Positions 11,825 through 23,843 of a stretch of 64,000 bases of DNA are shown here, in pieces. The notes beneath the pieces are model-generated. The model saw only the letters and a list, made by a program, of their open reading frames with translations, did no database searches and had not been told where the DNA came from. This DNA is from Flectonema sp. DT1601 (Eukaryota; Euglenozoa; Diplonemea; Diplonemida; Diplonemidae). The position numbers were made by a program, and so were the translations under genes. Position 1 is the stretch's first letter; each line of letters begins with the position of its first letter. The stretch lies in NCBI GenBank assembly GCA_964019425.1, contig OZ025851.1, forward strand, positions 62,001 through 126,000, written 5' to 3'.

Positions 11825-12478
11825 TTAGCCGTTTAGATTCCTTCTGGTAGTTAATATGAGTACAGCGAGCGATGTCAATAGTAGTAAAGTAATAAACCGA
11901 CAGTCGGATTTTAATAAATGAAATTGTTTAATCCAAGACACCAACACCGCAAACCTCGGAAGGTAAACACAACGAATGTTAAAACTAACAAATGGAATCG
12001 GAATTGTCGGTTGTGAATAATCCCAAATACCACACAAGAATAATGGCAGCAAGTACCAAGTACCACACAACACACGAGCGAGTACTATAAATGGGTGATT
12101 TTTTTTATAAATCACAGAAATCACAGCAGTTAGAATGACTACACTGGCTGTGATGTCGGTGAAGGATTTCGTGAACGAGTTGCTAATATGAGAATCAGCA
12201 AGACAAGCAGCACCGTACGATAGTAATAAATAGATCCAACGAACTCTACCACTCCTATTGAAGAGTAGATGGGTAACAGCTCCATTCCTCATCAAAATAA
12301 TATCAATCAAAACTAAAATATAAGAAAACTCACAATAAGGATCAGCAATTTCTTTACAACTACCACACCTACAAAGTGACATCAAACCAGTCTTTTCGAG
12401 CTGGTGAATTCGACCGACAGGTACCTCACACCTGGTACATGTGAACTGACCCATCTCATCATATTCATCCTCTCCCAT
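11825..12478 (-). CDS. ARV1: ARV1-family ER sterol/GPI-lipid homeostasis protein
   Basis: 217 aa from the ATG at 12478. The ARV1 homology domain is clear: a zinc ribbon (FTCTRCEVPVG, then LCRCGSC), followed by DPYCEF and the LVLIDIILM...HLLFN stretch, then several membrane helices to the C terminus. I chose the internal ATG (MGEDEYDEM) because a strong acceptor (TTTTATTTATTCAG) ends 15 nt upstream; a further in-frame ATG at 12523 lies before this tract and would add 15 residues. Known role: intracellular sterol and GPI-intermediate transport at the ER. Confidence 0.85.
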   Translation of the reverse strand: MGEDEYDEMGQFTCTRCEVPVGRIHQLEKTGLMSLCRCGSCKEIADPYCEFSYILVLIDIILMRNGAVTHLLFNRSGRVRWIYLLLSYGAACLADSHISNSFTKSFTDITASVVILTAVISVIYKKNHPFIVLARVLCGTWYLLPLFLCGIWDYSQPTIPIPFVSFNIRCVYLPRFAVLVSWIKQFHLLKSDCRFITLLLLTSLAVLILTTRRNLNG

Positions 12479-12718
12479 GAAAGGCACCAGACTCCTGAAT
12501 AAATAAAATACGTTTATAGACATAAATAATTACCTAGTTGGCTATGTATTGTCTTCTCTGCTCATGTTGTTCTGAAAATTCCTGAGAGCTGTTAATTAAC
12601 TTGTCGGTCTTCATACGATTACTTCAACTAATTCGAGCGATTGGGAAGGTGTAAATGAAATGAACATAAATAATATAAAACAGAAGTCAGGTAGAGTCAC
12701 TGTGTGTAACTAATGATG

Positions 12719-15700
12719 TCATCTGCACTGAGCCAATGAGAGTACATATCCAAATCGGATGAGGGCTAAACGAAGACCATCGAGAGTATTTGTAGATGTG
12801 AAAGCTGAAAATATATTATAAAAATGAATATTTGGATCTCTCCCATACACCATCATCGTAGCAGCAGGATGATGAACTTCACCCTCAGCAGGTTGCCACC
12901 AAAGAGATGCGAGCGATCCATCGTACTCCCAGAGATGTGCTGCTATTTGAGAAGCCTTGCAAGCATCAAAGGTTTCGATGAATTCTTTCGGGTCGGAAGT
13001 ATTGGTGTTTCTCTTTCTCAGTTTTGCCATTACAGATGTCATTTTAGTAGTTCCACTCTTCTTTCTGGGAACCTCAACAACATAACATCTTCCAATTGGT
13101 TTACAGTTAGAAGGACTGCTTGCGTAAGGTGCTAATAGAAATCCAATTCCAAGGATTCTAAACAAAAGTTGTTCAAACAGATCAGCTTCTGGTGACATCA
13201 GAAGTTGGAGAAGTTTAGGAAGGCGAATAGAAGTATCGTATGGATGCCATCCAACAAGTGGAGAATATGTTTTATTACTATTCGTTGTGATCCAACCAGA
13301 TCCTTCACTTAGTCTTCCAATAATCCTCGGGCCCTCAAATACATCAAATATCCTAACTGGTCTTTGACAGAGTAACGCAACTATCTTTGGCATTCCTATT
13401 GTGAGTGCTGCTTGTACTCCAAGCTTCTTCTTGATTCTTGGGAGTCTGCAAGATCCTTCTTTCATTTTTCTAAATAAGAAGTCATTGCAGTTAAGTTCAC
13501 AAGACTGATCTGAACAAACTCTAGCCAAAGTACTAATGAATTGAGGGAAAGTAATTCCTGTTGAATGGACTCCTTGAATTGTTGTTATTTGTGACATTTC
13601 ATTAAATATCGGTGTTTGAGATGTATTTATTACGTCTCGTTGTTTAAAAACTGAACAAGACTCAACTTGAACCATTTCGACACCGTCTTCCGATATAGGC
13701 AGCGTTTTGATATCAGTTCCAGGCATTATTTCACAAACGTTTTGTAACATGAGTTCGTTAACGTTTTCTTTGTAAGAAAATCGGGGAGATCTTCGGGGCG
13801 TTGTCATTGGTGAGACATGTCCTCCTCGATTCAGTCTACTGTCATAAGTTGGTAGGAGACCACACCATCTATTGCTGCAAGTCCTTCGTATTGAGCAACG
13901 CAATACATCAGATCTTAGAATTAGTTCTGACCTTTTTAGTATTAGTTTCTTTCTTTTAATCTTTTCACTTGGAGATCGTTCATGTGCATAAACCGGATTA
14001 GAAATTTCAACAATATGATAGTGATTCTTAAACAGATTCCACTTAGTCAGAGTTAAGAATGTTTCATTATAAACATCATCGGATTGACAGTATCTTTTAA
14101 AGACTTCTGAAAGATAGTTAAATAAAGAAGAACTCAATTCATACGATGGAAGTCTCTCAGAGTATACCAACTCTGACGAAAGACCATCAGCAGTAGAGTA
14201 TCTTCTGCCGTCATTACTGAGAGAGACTTCTATCACGTATTTAAATATCGGAGTCAGAGTCGCAACGCCATCCACGACGTGACAGTCGATTGCGAGTAGA
14301 GTTCGATAGTCTCGTGGAGATCCAAGTGGAGGTTCCACTTCCATTGATATCATATTTTGTGAAACATCACTTTTCCAAATCTCTTCTTGCTCACGTCTAC
14401 TCAGTAGCGACAACACCCAAGTTTCCATATCAGCGATCTTATCAAGTTGAACTGTTTTGTGTCGTAATTCTAATGCAAAAGGAGGAATCTTTGCCGTGAC
14501 TGATACTTCTCCTTCATCAAGATCACACATTATGGCATCAGATGGTCCAAATCTAACATAAACACCTCTCTTTCTACAAAGAGGTATTGCTGCTATCATT
14601 ACTGAAACATGTCCTTCAACGTCTACAACATTTGGTTCAACGTTTCCAATTAGAGGAGTTGACGGGATGTTAAAGTTCAAGTCACTCGGTGATGTTGATT
14701 TACAGATAGCGTGAAGTAGACTGTTCACTTTGAACACATATGACGGGTATTTTATCTGATCCGAGGTTTCGTAGATTTTGAATGCGCATCGAACTATCGC
14801 ATTCAGGAATTCTGTTTGTTCGTTTTTGTCATCTGTTTTTCTTTTTTTTGATTAAAACATTATCAAACGATGTTCATACCTGGGAAATCAAGACAGATAT
14901 TCTCAAGAAAACCTCTATCAGCTGGTACAGCATAATCGATGATGTATTCTTTATCACAAGTTTGAGATACTTTTAATATTTTAACCATTTCATGACGAGA
15001 TAAGCTGTTACTGATTCCAGTACTCTGTGCGAACATTATCCATTCGTCTAGCTCAATAAGTGAGTTGAGAATCTTACTAAGACGAGCAGAGTATTCTATC
15101 CCGTGAACTTTCTTTGATGAATACTGTTTGTAGAAGCGTTCCAATGGATTCCAATAAACGTAAAGCAAATCATCAATCTCACTATTCCAACGAATATCAG
15201 CAGCAAGCCGGCCATCCTTCTTCTTCAACGCGCTAGGCAGTAGAATACCTCTTAGTAAAGTACAGAAAGGTTGATAAATATTATACTCAGTAAGTCCTTC
15301 AGTGTCAGGTAATGTTAAGATTGAAATCATTAGAATTGAATAAGCAAAACCCTCAAATGAAATATCAAGCGACGTAGAATGAGATAACTTCCTTGATCTT
15401 TGAAGTAGCATTCCCATGACAGAATCATGAAGAGGTTTAAATCCAAGAAATGAAAAGTAATCGATCAGGTCTTCTATTGTTAGTTTATCATAACTCTGAA
15501 GATCATGTTTAGAACAGAGGCCAGCGTAGACTCGATATAACTCATCGCTATCAGTTCTTCCGTCAAGTCCGTCTATTTCATCAGATTGAAAGAACTGAGA
15601 ACGAAAAGCTTTCAAACAAATATTAGTAATTACCGGACAGCTTGTCGCTTTAGCTGGTCTATCGAATATCAGTCTTTGTTCTTCTTTTGTTAATTTTACA

Positions 15701-15921
15701 ACCTTTCCGTGAGTGTACCGACTAGTAGGTTTTGCTCTCCCTGATTTAAAGGAATCCAATCCAACAAAATGAACAGTCGGAGCCGTCCCCAATCTCGGAG
15801 GGCTAACTGAGTTCTGACGATGAAACAATGCCATGGGACTTAAAGCCGTTACAGAGCCCAGTCTCCTCCCTCGCCTACCGATTCGCGGAGACATCGGCTG
15901 AACGGGCGATGCTGGCTCCAT
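12719..15921 (-). CDS. Large protein of unknown function (1051 aa), two exons
   Basis: Exon 1 is 15921-14880 and exon 2 is 14832-12719, joined by a 47-bp intron (GTATGA...CAG) in matching phase. Residues 1-60 are a basic, Ser/Pro-rich tail. The first third is helical with a stretch (LTIEDLIDYFSFLGFKPLHD) that resembles an EF-hand helix pair without a clear calcium loop. The middle contains basic Arg/Lys-rich low-complexity sequence and the C-terminal 250 residues are globular (VYGRDPNIHFYNIFSAF, WWQPAEGEVHHPAA). I recognise no family. The acceptor (CATTTCTCTCTCAGCAG) ends 8 nt before the ATG. Confidence 0.75.
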
Positions 15922-16190
15922 GATGACACCTGCTGAGAGAGAAATGATACAACGATAACAACAACAACAACAACAACAACATTACTAACAATAACAGCGA
16001 GGTTTTGATTTTAGCTGCTCCGAAATAGATACGACGAACTAGTGTTCCCCCCACGGCAACACAAACTGAAACACAGGAAGGGTACAAACAGTTACCTGAA
16101 AATGTTGACAGTATTACGGATCACTAGTCGTCTATTTAATAGCTAAACTCACTTCTTTCAGAATCCAAGTCAACCCAATACTTAGAAAGG

Positions 16191-16571
16191 TCAGGTTCCC
16201 TTTTTCCGTTTCGATGCTGTTCGGGATGCTGCTTTGCTTGAAGGCTTCTTGTTCTTGTTGGGAGAAGTTTTCACTTTCGGTGTTTCAATAGGTGGGTTCT
16301 TTTGAAGTTCGTGTAGTAGTTCTCCAGAAATAGAACTCATCCCCAACCTGTCCATCGCTTCGATCAGATCTTCTGGTTGGATTTGAGTTCGACTACTCTC
16401 TTCCGCAACACTCTGAGCGATAGTAGTGGCTGCTAATATGAATCCGTGTACTGATTTATACATCGCAAGCCTTCCCATCTTACTGTATTTTATATTCTTA
16501 TTTGTGGTATCTTTTTGTGTTAAATCGAACACATGTTTCGGTACGAGACCAGATCTGTTTCCTTCAGACAT
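16191..16571 (-). CDS. Histone-fold protein (CBF/NF-Y/archaeal histone family)
   Basis: 126 aa. Residues about 30-95 match a histone fold: MGRLAMYKSVHGFILAATTI as the long central helix, then AEESSRTQIQPEDLIEAMD, the loop-helix signature shared by NF-YB/NF-YC, POLE3/POLE4 and archaeal histones. The C terminus is Lys/Ser-rich and basic. It is probably a subunit of a chromatin or polymerase accessory complex; which one cannot be told. The start is the first ATG, with AG dinucleotides 11-15 nt upstream. Confidence 0.7.
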   Translation of the reverse strand: MSEGNRSGLVPKHVFDLTQKDTTNKNIKYSKMGRLAMYKSVHGFILAATTIAQSVAEESSRTQIQPEDLIEAMDRLGMSSISGELLHELQKNPPIETPKVKTSPNKNKKPSSKAASRTASKRKKGT

Positions 16572-17290
16572 ATTTGAAAAATCTACTGTTTGCTAAGAAA
16601 CTTTATATTGTTGTGAACAAATATACATCTCAAAAGTATAACATATCTGAAGAAGTGTCTCACTGTGGGGTATTTAGGTACTCACAAGACTAATCAGATG
16701 GATAAAAAGTGATGTTGAAATCAGTGATCTGGTCACCCTGCACACAGCAGAGGATGTTATTATTAACGAGCGAGTTAACAGATCAATTGAAAGAAACAAC
16801 AAGCAGGGGGGACTTGGATGGGACGACTTCAAAGAAACCCGACGCTCAGTCAGTTTTCAAAAAAAAGACATAAAAAACTGATTACTGTTGTCGCAATTTT
16901 TTCTTGAAGAGAGTGAAACAAAATAAAGCTTGCTAAAAGGATTAACAATGATATTATCACTTTTACCGGAACAATGTTTCCAGCTGCTGACAAAAAAAAC
17001 ACAAACAAGAACAAAAACAAAAACCCAGACAGCTTTGTCATGTGCAAGCGAGAAACAGTGCGTTCGATTTTTAGGGGGAAGAAAAAAAGAAGGACAAGAA
17101 AAAAACACTTTTTTTTTTGCATGCAAATCACCCGGTGTGATACCCCGCCAAGATAAGTAACAAGGCTAAACCTTGAGAAGTATGGCAGTCATTTCAGATA
17201 TCCGTCATCTGAAAAAGAGGGAAAGAAAACGAAGACTTGGGAAAGACATCTGCTGTTCAGATTGTTACAACAATTCTGTAACGTGGATAC
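16572..17290. other. Intergenic, no gene recognised
   Basis: Contains A- and AAAAC-rich tracts at about 16985-17030 and 17085-17115. The open frames here on both strands are low-complexity and show no family. Confidence 0.5.
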
Positions 17291-19672
17291 CTAACATCTA
17301 TCTGAGTACTGAGTAGTCTGTTTGATATGAAGTAAACCATTTCCTTTTGTAATACCACAGAAGTTGATGTTTGAAATTTCATTAAAATGAAGTTTCCCAT
17401 CGACGTTGAGAGAAGCGGTCTTTGTAACCGTAAGACTGTGATTACGAACTGTAACCATCGAGTGAGAAGAGATATCTAATATCGATCCTTCTGTTATTAA
17501 TAATTTACCTCCACCTCCAATATATGATTCGATGCTGATCGACATCAGAGAGTTCTGAACAACAAGTTCTCCTCCTCCGAGAATTGCTGGAGAGTTGTGT
17601 TCAACTATTAAATAAAGTTTTGAGTTCAGAGTGGACACCCGACCTTCAATGTAAGTTGTCGTTGTTGTGATAAACTTACCAGTTGAGTCTGGTGATATAA
17701 TACGAGCATTGGAGAGGTGTAGCGATCTGATGTCAATGTCGGAGTCGTCTTCAACTGATAAGGAAGTGCTTTCTCTTGGAGTTGAATTATCAACAGGTTT
17801 AGTTTGTGGAAGTTGTTTAACACCTGATTTTATGATCTTTTTAAGAACTTCGGTAGTACTTCCATCAACAGCATCTAAATCACAAGCATAACAGAATGTG
17901 TCATCTGGGTATGAGAATGTACCCGCAGCTCCTTGAGGTGTAGTACAGGTTCCGTGATCAAAACTAATTGGGTAAGCACATCCTCCACAAACTTGATTAT
18001 CATTTGATTCGTCAGTTACACACATCTGAGGAGATCCTTTAGTTGGTTTGATAGAATTCATCGATTTTAATATTCCATTTGGAGCTGGAGCTCCAGGTAT
18101 TAAATAAACAGTTCCGTTATTAAGAAGTTCAGTAGTACATTCAATACAGTGATAGGTGTTTATAAAAAGTGTTGTTTCAGATACAACAACAACAGCCTTA
18201 ACACCCCTACTGACTAAGTGATTAATTGAAGCTCCTTGAAGAACAGTTAGTCTTCCGTTTTCATTAATTATTAAATTTGGTTTAAACATTTCAATTGTAA
18301 GATCGTTTGTGTTGGTGATTCCCATTGTTGTTTTACCTGATCTCAGATGCATCTTTCCGTTATTTACGATCTCATTAATTGATCCAAGCATACCTGACTC
18401 GTCAGAAATGGTAGCGTTTAATTTATTGATTAGGCTGCCTTTCATTGTTAACTTGCTTTCGATTATTATTTCACCGTAGTTGACTATGTCTCCCATGGTA
18501 ACGTAAAGTGGTTTCTTGATCACGAGTATCCCCCAGTTGACGAATCCAGAAAGCTCTGTTATTTCATCAATCACGAGCACTCCAGTGTTTTCTTTCAGGT
18601 TTTCAACAACGATGCTTTCCTTTGAGATGTCCTTGCCCTCGATGGTAACATTCCCACCAACGATACCCCAATTATTATAACCGTATATTCTAACAAAAGC
18701 ACTGTCTGAACTGACAATCGAAGCGTTGTAACTTCCATAACAAACACCAACACAGTCTTCATATTCGAAATTAGTATAAATAGTTTCACTGATAGAAACG
18801 ATACCACAGTTGTTGATACTGCTGAGAACCATTTTTTCAGAAGCCTGTCCCTTGTTGAATGACCAGCCATCAAACCAGACATTGTTAAGTTCAGCAGAAC
18901 CACGTGGGAATATCATCACCGATGAGTGAAGATAACTTGTTGTGGCAGAAAGGACTCCGCTACTCTGAATAGTTGTGCGTCCCCATATAAATGAACTGGA
19001 GGTACTCACAATCTTACCAAACGGAGAAATAGAAGTCGGGGAGAATATCGAAGCAAATGAACCAATCAATGAAACATAACCCTTAACATCAAGCATACCA
19101 GGACCACACAGTCTAGAGTAGAATCCAGATGGTAGATCTTTGCAGCTGCGAAGTCCCAAAGCAGTCTGTCCAGGGTCTTGATTGTAATTAATTTGTGGGA
19201 GATATTGGTACTGCATCGACTGCATTCCTTTTATTACGAGAGCTGACCTTTCCTCGACGCTAAATATTTGAGTGAATTGAATAATACCAAAATTAATCGT
19301 CAAAGTTACCATCGGTCTTAAAATTATTCCTCGAACTGAGAAATCAGCAGGACCACTCTCAGTAATGTTTGTTGAGTTTAGATGAATTGTCAACGCTGAA
19401 GCATTTGTGTAAAACTCAACGACATCATTAGGAGTTGGCGCCATGGGAAACCAACATTGTGGATCAACCCAAGTCTCCTGAGTCACACCTCTCTGACTAC
19501 AACTAACACTATTGTGTTCCCACCTCACTGTTGGTTCGACAAGACAACAATTCGCACTCGGGAATGGAGTTCTCACCGTGCAATCTTGACAAGTTGCAAT
19601 ACTCCTGTTACAAAGCAAATCAGCACTAACAGCGTACACTGCCGATGCTAACAAAAAGACTCTTTTAATCAT
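17291..19672 (-). CDS. Large secreted beta-strand-repeat protein, unknown function
   Basis: 793 aa from the ATG at 19672. The start is chosen because it opens a clean signal peptide (MIKRVFLLASAVYAVSA) and an acceptor (ACCATTTCAG) ends 14 nt upstream; an in-frame ATG at 19750 precedes that tract. The mature N terminus is Cys-rich (CNRSIATCQDC). The rest alternates short strands with Gly/Asn turns (GKMHLRSGKTTMGITNTNDL), the pattern of a right-handed beta-helix, with many N-glycosylation sites and a Cys cluster (CGGCAYP, CYACDLD) near residue 600. No enzyme motif is seen. It could be a cell-surface or matrix adhesin-like protein. Confidence 0.75.
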   Translation of the reverse strand: MIKRVFLLASAVYAVSADLLCNRSIATCQDCTVRTPFPSANCCLVEPTVRWEHNSVSCSQRGVTQETWVDPQCWFPMAPTPNDVVEFYTNASALTIHLNSTNITESGPADFSVRGIILRPMVTLTINFGIIQFTQIFSVEERSALVIKGMQSMQYQYLPQINYNQDPGQTALGLRSCKDLPSGFYSRLCGPGMLDVKGYVSLIGSFASIFSPTSISPFGKIVSTSSSFIWGRTTIQSSGVLSATTSYLHSSVMIFPRGSAELNNVWFDGWSFNKGQASEKMVLSSINNCGIVSISETIYTNFEYEDCVGVCYGSYNASIVSSDSAFVRIYGYNNWGIVGGNVTIEGKDISKESIVVENLKENTGVLVIDEITELSGFVNWGILVIKKPLYVTMGDIVNYGEIIIESKLTMKGSLINKLNATISDESGMLGSINEIVNNGKMHLRSGKTTMGITNTNDLTIEMFKPNLIINENGRLTVLQGASINHLVSRGVKAVVVVSETTLFINTYHCIECTTELLNNGTVYLIPGAPAPNGILKSMNSIKPTKGSPQMCVTDESNDNQVCGGCAYPISFDHGTCTTPQGAAGTFSYPDDTFCYACDLDAVDGSTTEVLKKIIKSGVKQLPQTKPVDNSTPRESTSLSVEDDSDIDIRSLHLSNARIISPDSTGKFITTTTTYIEGRVSTLNSKLYLIVEHNSPAILGGGELVVQNSLMSISIESYIGGGGKLLITEGSILDISSHSMVTVRNHSLTVTKTASLNVDGKLHFNEISNINFCGITKGNGLLHIKQTTQYSDRC

Positions 19673-20092
19673 TTTATGTCCCCTACCTGAAATGGTGATA
19701 ACAAATTTTTTCGATTTTGATATTAAATTATTATAAAAATTAACTTCCATATCATTTCACCTGTTTGGTAAGAATTCATTACCAGGTTTGAATTAACGAT
19801 GGGACTTCACCAACCACTAAAACACGACGTACGATCAATGTTATCCCCCAATAGAAAATAAAAATAGGAAGAAGGAAAAAAAAAAAAAAAACGCACAAAT
19901 GAAGAAATTCACGCGAGAAGCCCAAAAAAAGAAGGAAAAAAAAAAAGAAATGTGAGTGCACGGATGGCGTGAAAAGTAAAAACATGACAGAGAGAGGATC
20001 CTAATGAATGCCAACCACTCCAAATGTTTCAAAGAAAACAAAAAAAAAACTTACAAAACAAAATGATAAACACTTCCCATCAGGTCAGCAGC
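19673..20092. other. Intergenic between actin copy 1 and the secreted protein gene
   Basis: Pyrimidine-rich on the minus strand (T/TTC tracts complementary to 19865-19950). The last 40-50 bp next to actin copy 1 are nearly identical to the 3' flank of actin copy 3. Confidence 0.5.
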
Positions 20093-21404
20093 CTAGAAGC
20101 ACTTCTTGTGGACAATTCCAGGTCCGCTCTCGTCGTACTCCTCCTTCTTCACCCACATCGAGGCGAAGGTCGAGAGAGATGAAAGGATAGATCCTCCAAT
20201 CCAGACAGAGTACTTACGCTCTGGTGGAGCAACAACCTTGATCTTCATGCTGTTTGGAGCCAAGTTGGTAACTTCCTTCGACAGACGGTCGGCAAGTCCC
20301 TCGTACATGGTGGTTCCTCCTGAAAGAACAATGTTGGCGTACAAGTCTTTTCTCACATCGATATCACACTTCATGATACTGTTGTAAACGGTCTCGTGGA
20401 TACCGTTCGCCTCAAGACCGATGAAGGCTGGCTTGAACAAGGCCTCTGGGCATCTGAATCTCTCAGATCCGACGGTGATCACCTGACCGTCAGGAAGCTC
20501 GTAGTCCTTCTCAAGGGATGAGCTCGATGAGGCGAGTGACATCTCTTCGTCGAAGTCCTGTTTTGTTATGTTTTGTTTTGTTTGTTTCATAATCACTATT
20601 GTTGTCACTCTCACAAAGCAATTAAAATATCATACCAAAGCAACGTAGGCGAGCTTCTCCTTGATGTCACGAACGATCTCACGCTCAGCGGAGGTGACGA
20701 AGGAGTTACCACGCTCAGTCAAAAGCTTGATCATCCAGTCGGTCATGTCTCTTCCCTGTTTTGAGATTGTGTTTTGTTTTTGAACAAAAATAATTTCTGA
20801 ACCCCCGTGATGCATTTCTATTCGTTCATTGCTAAAGAAAACAATAAAAACATCAACATACGGCCATGTCAATACGAAGGACGGCGTGAGGAAGGGAGTA
20901 TCCCTCGTAGATAGGGACAGTGTGAGTAACACCATCACCAGAGTCGAGAACGATACCAGTGGTACGTCCACTCGAGTACAATGAAAGCACAGCCTGGATA
21001 CCAACGTACATGGCAGGACTGTTGAAGGTTTCGAACATGATCTGAGTCATCTTCTCTCTGTTGGCCTTTGGGTTCATTGGGGCCTCAGTCAACAACACTG
21101 GGTGGTCCTCTGGTCCAACACGAAGCTCGTTGTAGAAGGTGTGATGCCAGATCTTCTCCATGTCATCCCAGTTGGTGATGATACCGTGCTCAATTGGGTA
21201 CTTGATCAACAAGATACCTCTCTTTGACTGAGCGTCATCTCCAATGTACGCCTCCTTCTTGGCGGTTCCCATCATAGCGGCAGCGGTCTTTGGGCGACCG
21301 ACGATCGATGGGAAGACGGATCTTGGTGCGTCATCTCCAGCGAATCCGGCCTTCACCATTCCAGATCCGTTGTCACATACGATTGCCTGCTGATCGTCAT
21401 CCAT
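20093..21404 (-). CDS. ACT: Actin, copy 1 of 3
   Basis: Three exons, 21404-20862, 20755-20636 and 20557-20093, encode a 375-aa conventional actin. It starts [20 protein letters not shown], has the nucleotide loops DNGSG and DSGDGVTH, and ends in [10 protein letters not shown]. Both introns are GTATG...CAG. At protein level it appears identical to the other two copies. Intron 1 and the 3' flank are closer to copy 3 than to copy 2. Two candidate acceptors (CTGTTCAG, CCTCTCAG) lie about 20-30 nt before the ATG. Confidence 0.97.
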
Positions 21405-22287
21405 TTTAAGTTCGGGTTTTTGTCTGAGAGGCTGAACAGTAAATACTTTTTATTAAACATCAATATTTCCATTTGTTTACATAAAAGAAGGTCATCACCA
21501 GTCTGTTATCAAAGGTTGGGAAATGTTCAATAAGAAGTATTTTATTACAATTGAAAGAAGGAAATAATATTACATTTTTAGAATCAAAGTTGTGTTAGTT
21601 TTCAGTTCGTTAAATAAAAAGAGATGCAGACTACGGCCACGATCCTGTCCAAACTCAGAGTGAGGTACAAAAAAGTATTTAAGAATCGAAAAGAACACAA
21701 CAAACAGTAATGAAGTCATAATGTGGGTGCAACGTTTCTCAAATTCAACCGCAGATTACAAAAATATTTTTTATAGTTCAGAAGTACTACCCTCCTCTAC
21801 TAACTTTATCTTCTTTTACTACTACTCATCAGGTCTTACTGATGAGACGTCGAAAGAGAAAATTGAATAGTTCACTAAATCAAAAGATATGAAAAAAACA
21901 ATAAAATTTAAAAAAACACATCATGTAAGAAGTAGTTTCAGAAGCCTTAATCTTATACTCTTCCCATTAGGTCTGTTGTAGAACTCGGCTGTTGGTTGTG
22001 AAACAATTTCGCAGCTACGATTACGTTATCATTTTGTTTCAAAACTGCGAGAAATGAAATAAATATTTACAATGTAAAAGCAACAGTACAAAACCTCAAG
22101 CAACCCGCACTAAGAAATTAAATTCCAGGAGAACACCAAGGCGCTTGGCCTAAAGAGAGGGAGAAAGAGATCTCTTCGACACTTTTTAATCTTTTTTTTT
22201 TTGCTTCCTTTTGTTTCCGTAAGGTTTCTCTCTTGTTTGTTTTCATTCTTATCAGTTTGTTGTCCTTTTCTTGAAGCTCTTTGACGC
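21405..22287. other. Actin 1-actin 2 spacer
   Basis: 883 bp without a supported gene, the longest spacer in the actin array. The part next to actin 2 differs from the flanks of copies 1 and 3. Confidence 0.5.
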
Positions 22288-23572
22288 CTAGAAGCACTTC
22301 TTGTGGACAATTCCAGGTCCGCTCTCGTCATACTCCTCCTTCTTCACCCACATCGAGGCGAAGGTCGAGAGAGATGAAAGGATAGATCCTCCAATCCAGA
22401 CAGAGTACTTACGCTCTGGTGGAGCAACAACCTTGATCTTCATGCTGTTTGGAGCCAAGTTGGTAACTTCCTTCGACAGACGGTCGGCAAGTCCCTCGTA
22501 CATGGTGGTTCCTCCTGAGAGAACAATGTTGGCGTACAAGTCTTTTCTCACATCGATATCACACTTCATGATACTGTTGTAAACGGTCTCGTGGATACCG
22601 TTCGCCTCAAGACCGATGAAGGCTGGCTTGAACAAGGCCTCTGGGCATCTGAATCTCTCAGATCCGACGGTGATCACCTGACCGTCAGGAAGCTCGTAGT
22701 CCTTCTCAAGGGATGAGCTCGATGAGGCGAGTGACATCTCTTCGTCGAAGTCCTGTTTTGTTATGTTTTGTTTTGTTTGTTTTATAATCACTATTGTTGT
22801 CACTTTCACAAAGTAATTAAAATATCATACCAAAGCAACGTAGGCGAGCTTCTCCTTGATGTCACGAACGATCTCACGCTCAGCGGAGGTGACGAAGGAG
22901 TTACCACGCTCAGTCAAAAGCTTGATCATCCAGTCGGTCATGTCTCTTCCCTGTTTTGAGATTGTGTTTTTGTTTTGAACTGAAATAATTTCTGAACCTG
23001 TAATGCATTTAATAAAAACAACAACATACGGCCATGTCAATACGAAGGACGGCGTGAGGAAGGGAGTATCCCTCGTAGATAGGGACAGTGTGAGTAACAC
23101 CATCACCAGAGTCGAGAACGATACCAGTGGTACGTCCACTCGAGTACAATGAAAGCACAGCCTGGATACCAACGTACATGGCAGGACTGTTGAAGGTCTC
23201 GAACATGATCTGAGTCATCTTCTCTCTGTTGGCCTTTGGGTTCATTGGGGCCTCAGTCAACAACACTGGGTGGTCCTCTGGTCCAACACGAAGCTCGTTG
23301 TAGAAGGTGTGATGCCAGATCTTCTCCATGTCATCCCAGTTGGTGATGATACCGTGCTCAATTGGGTACTTGATCAACAAGATACCTCTCTTTGACTGAG
23401 CGTCATCTCCAATGTACGCCTCCTTCTTGGCGGTTCCCATCATAGCGGCAGCGGTCTTTGGGCGACCGACGATCGATGGGAAGACGGATCTTGGTGCGTC
23501 ATCCCCAGCGAATCCGGCCTTCACCATTCCAGATCCGTTGTCACATACGATTGCCTGCTGATCGTCATCCAT
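22288..23572 (-). CDS. ACT: Actin, copy 2 of 3
   Basis: Exons 23572-23030, 22950-22831 and 22752-22288 encode 375 aa. Introns sit at the same positions as in the sister copies. Intron 1 has diverged most and is shorter (79 bp versus about 106), and the 3' UTR is unrelated to those of copies 1 and 3. A strong acceptor (CTTTCTTTAG) lies about 23 nt upstream of the ATG. The last bases before the ATG (ACACTAACAAA) are shared with copy 3. Confidence 0.97.
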
Positions 23573-23843
23573 TTTGTTAGTGTTCGTAAGATACTAAAGA
23601 AAGAAAAAGATGAATTTGATAACAAAGATGTCCTCAATATGAAACACGGTACGATTCAAAAATACTGCAAAATCACACGAGAAGCCCAACTGGCTAAAGA
23701 GAACTGAGTCGGCGTAATTGCCAAGAAATTGCGAGAAATCAAAATAGAATGCCCTCGACAGGTGAGCAGATGCTCCAAAGTCTTAAAGAAAATAAGAAAA
23801 CTTACAAAACAAAATGATAAACACTTCCCATCAGGTCAGCAGC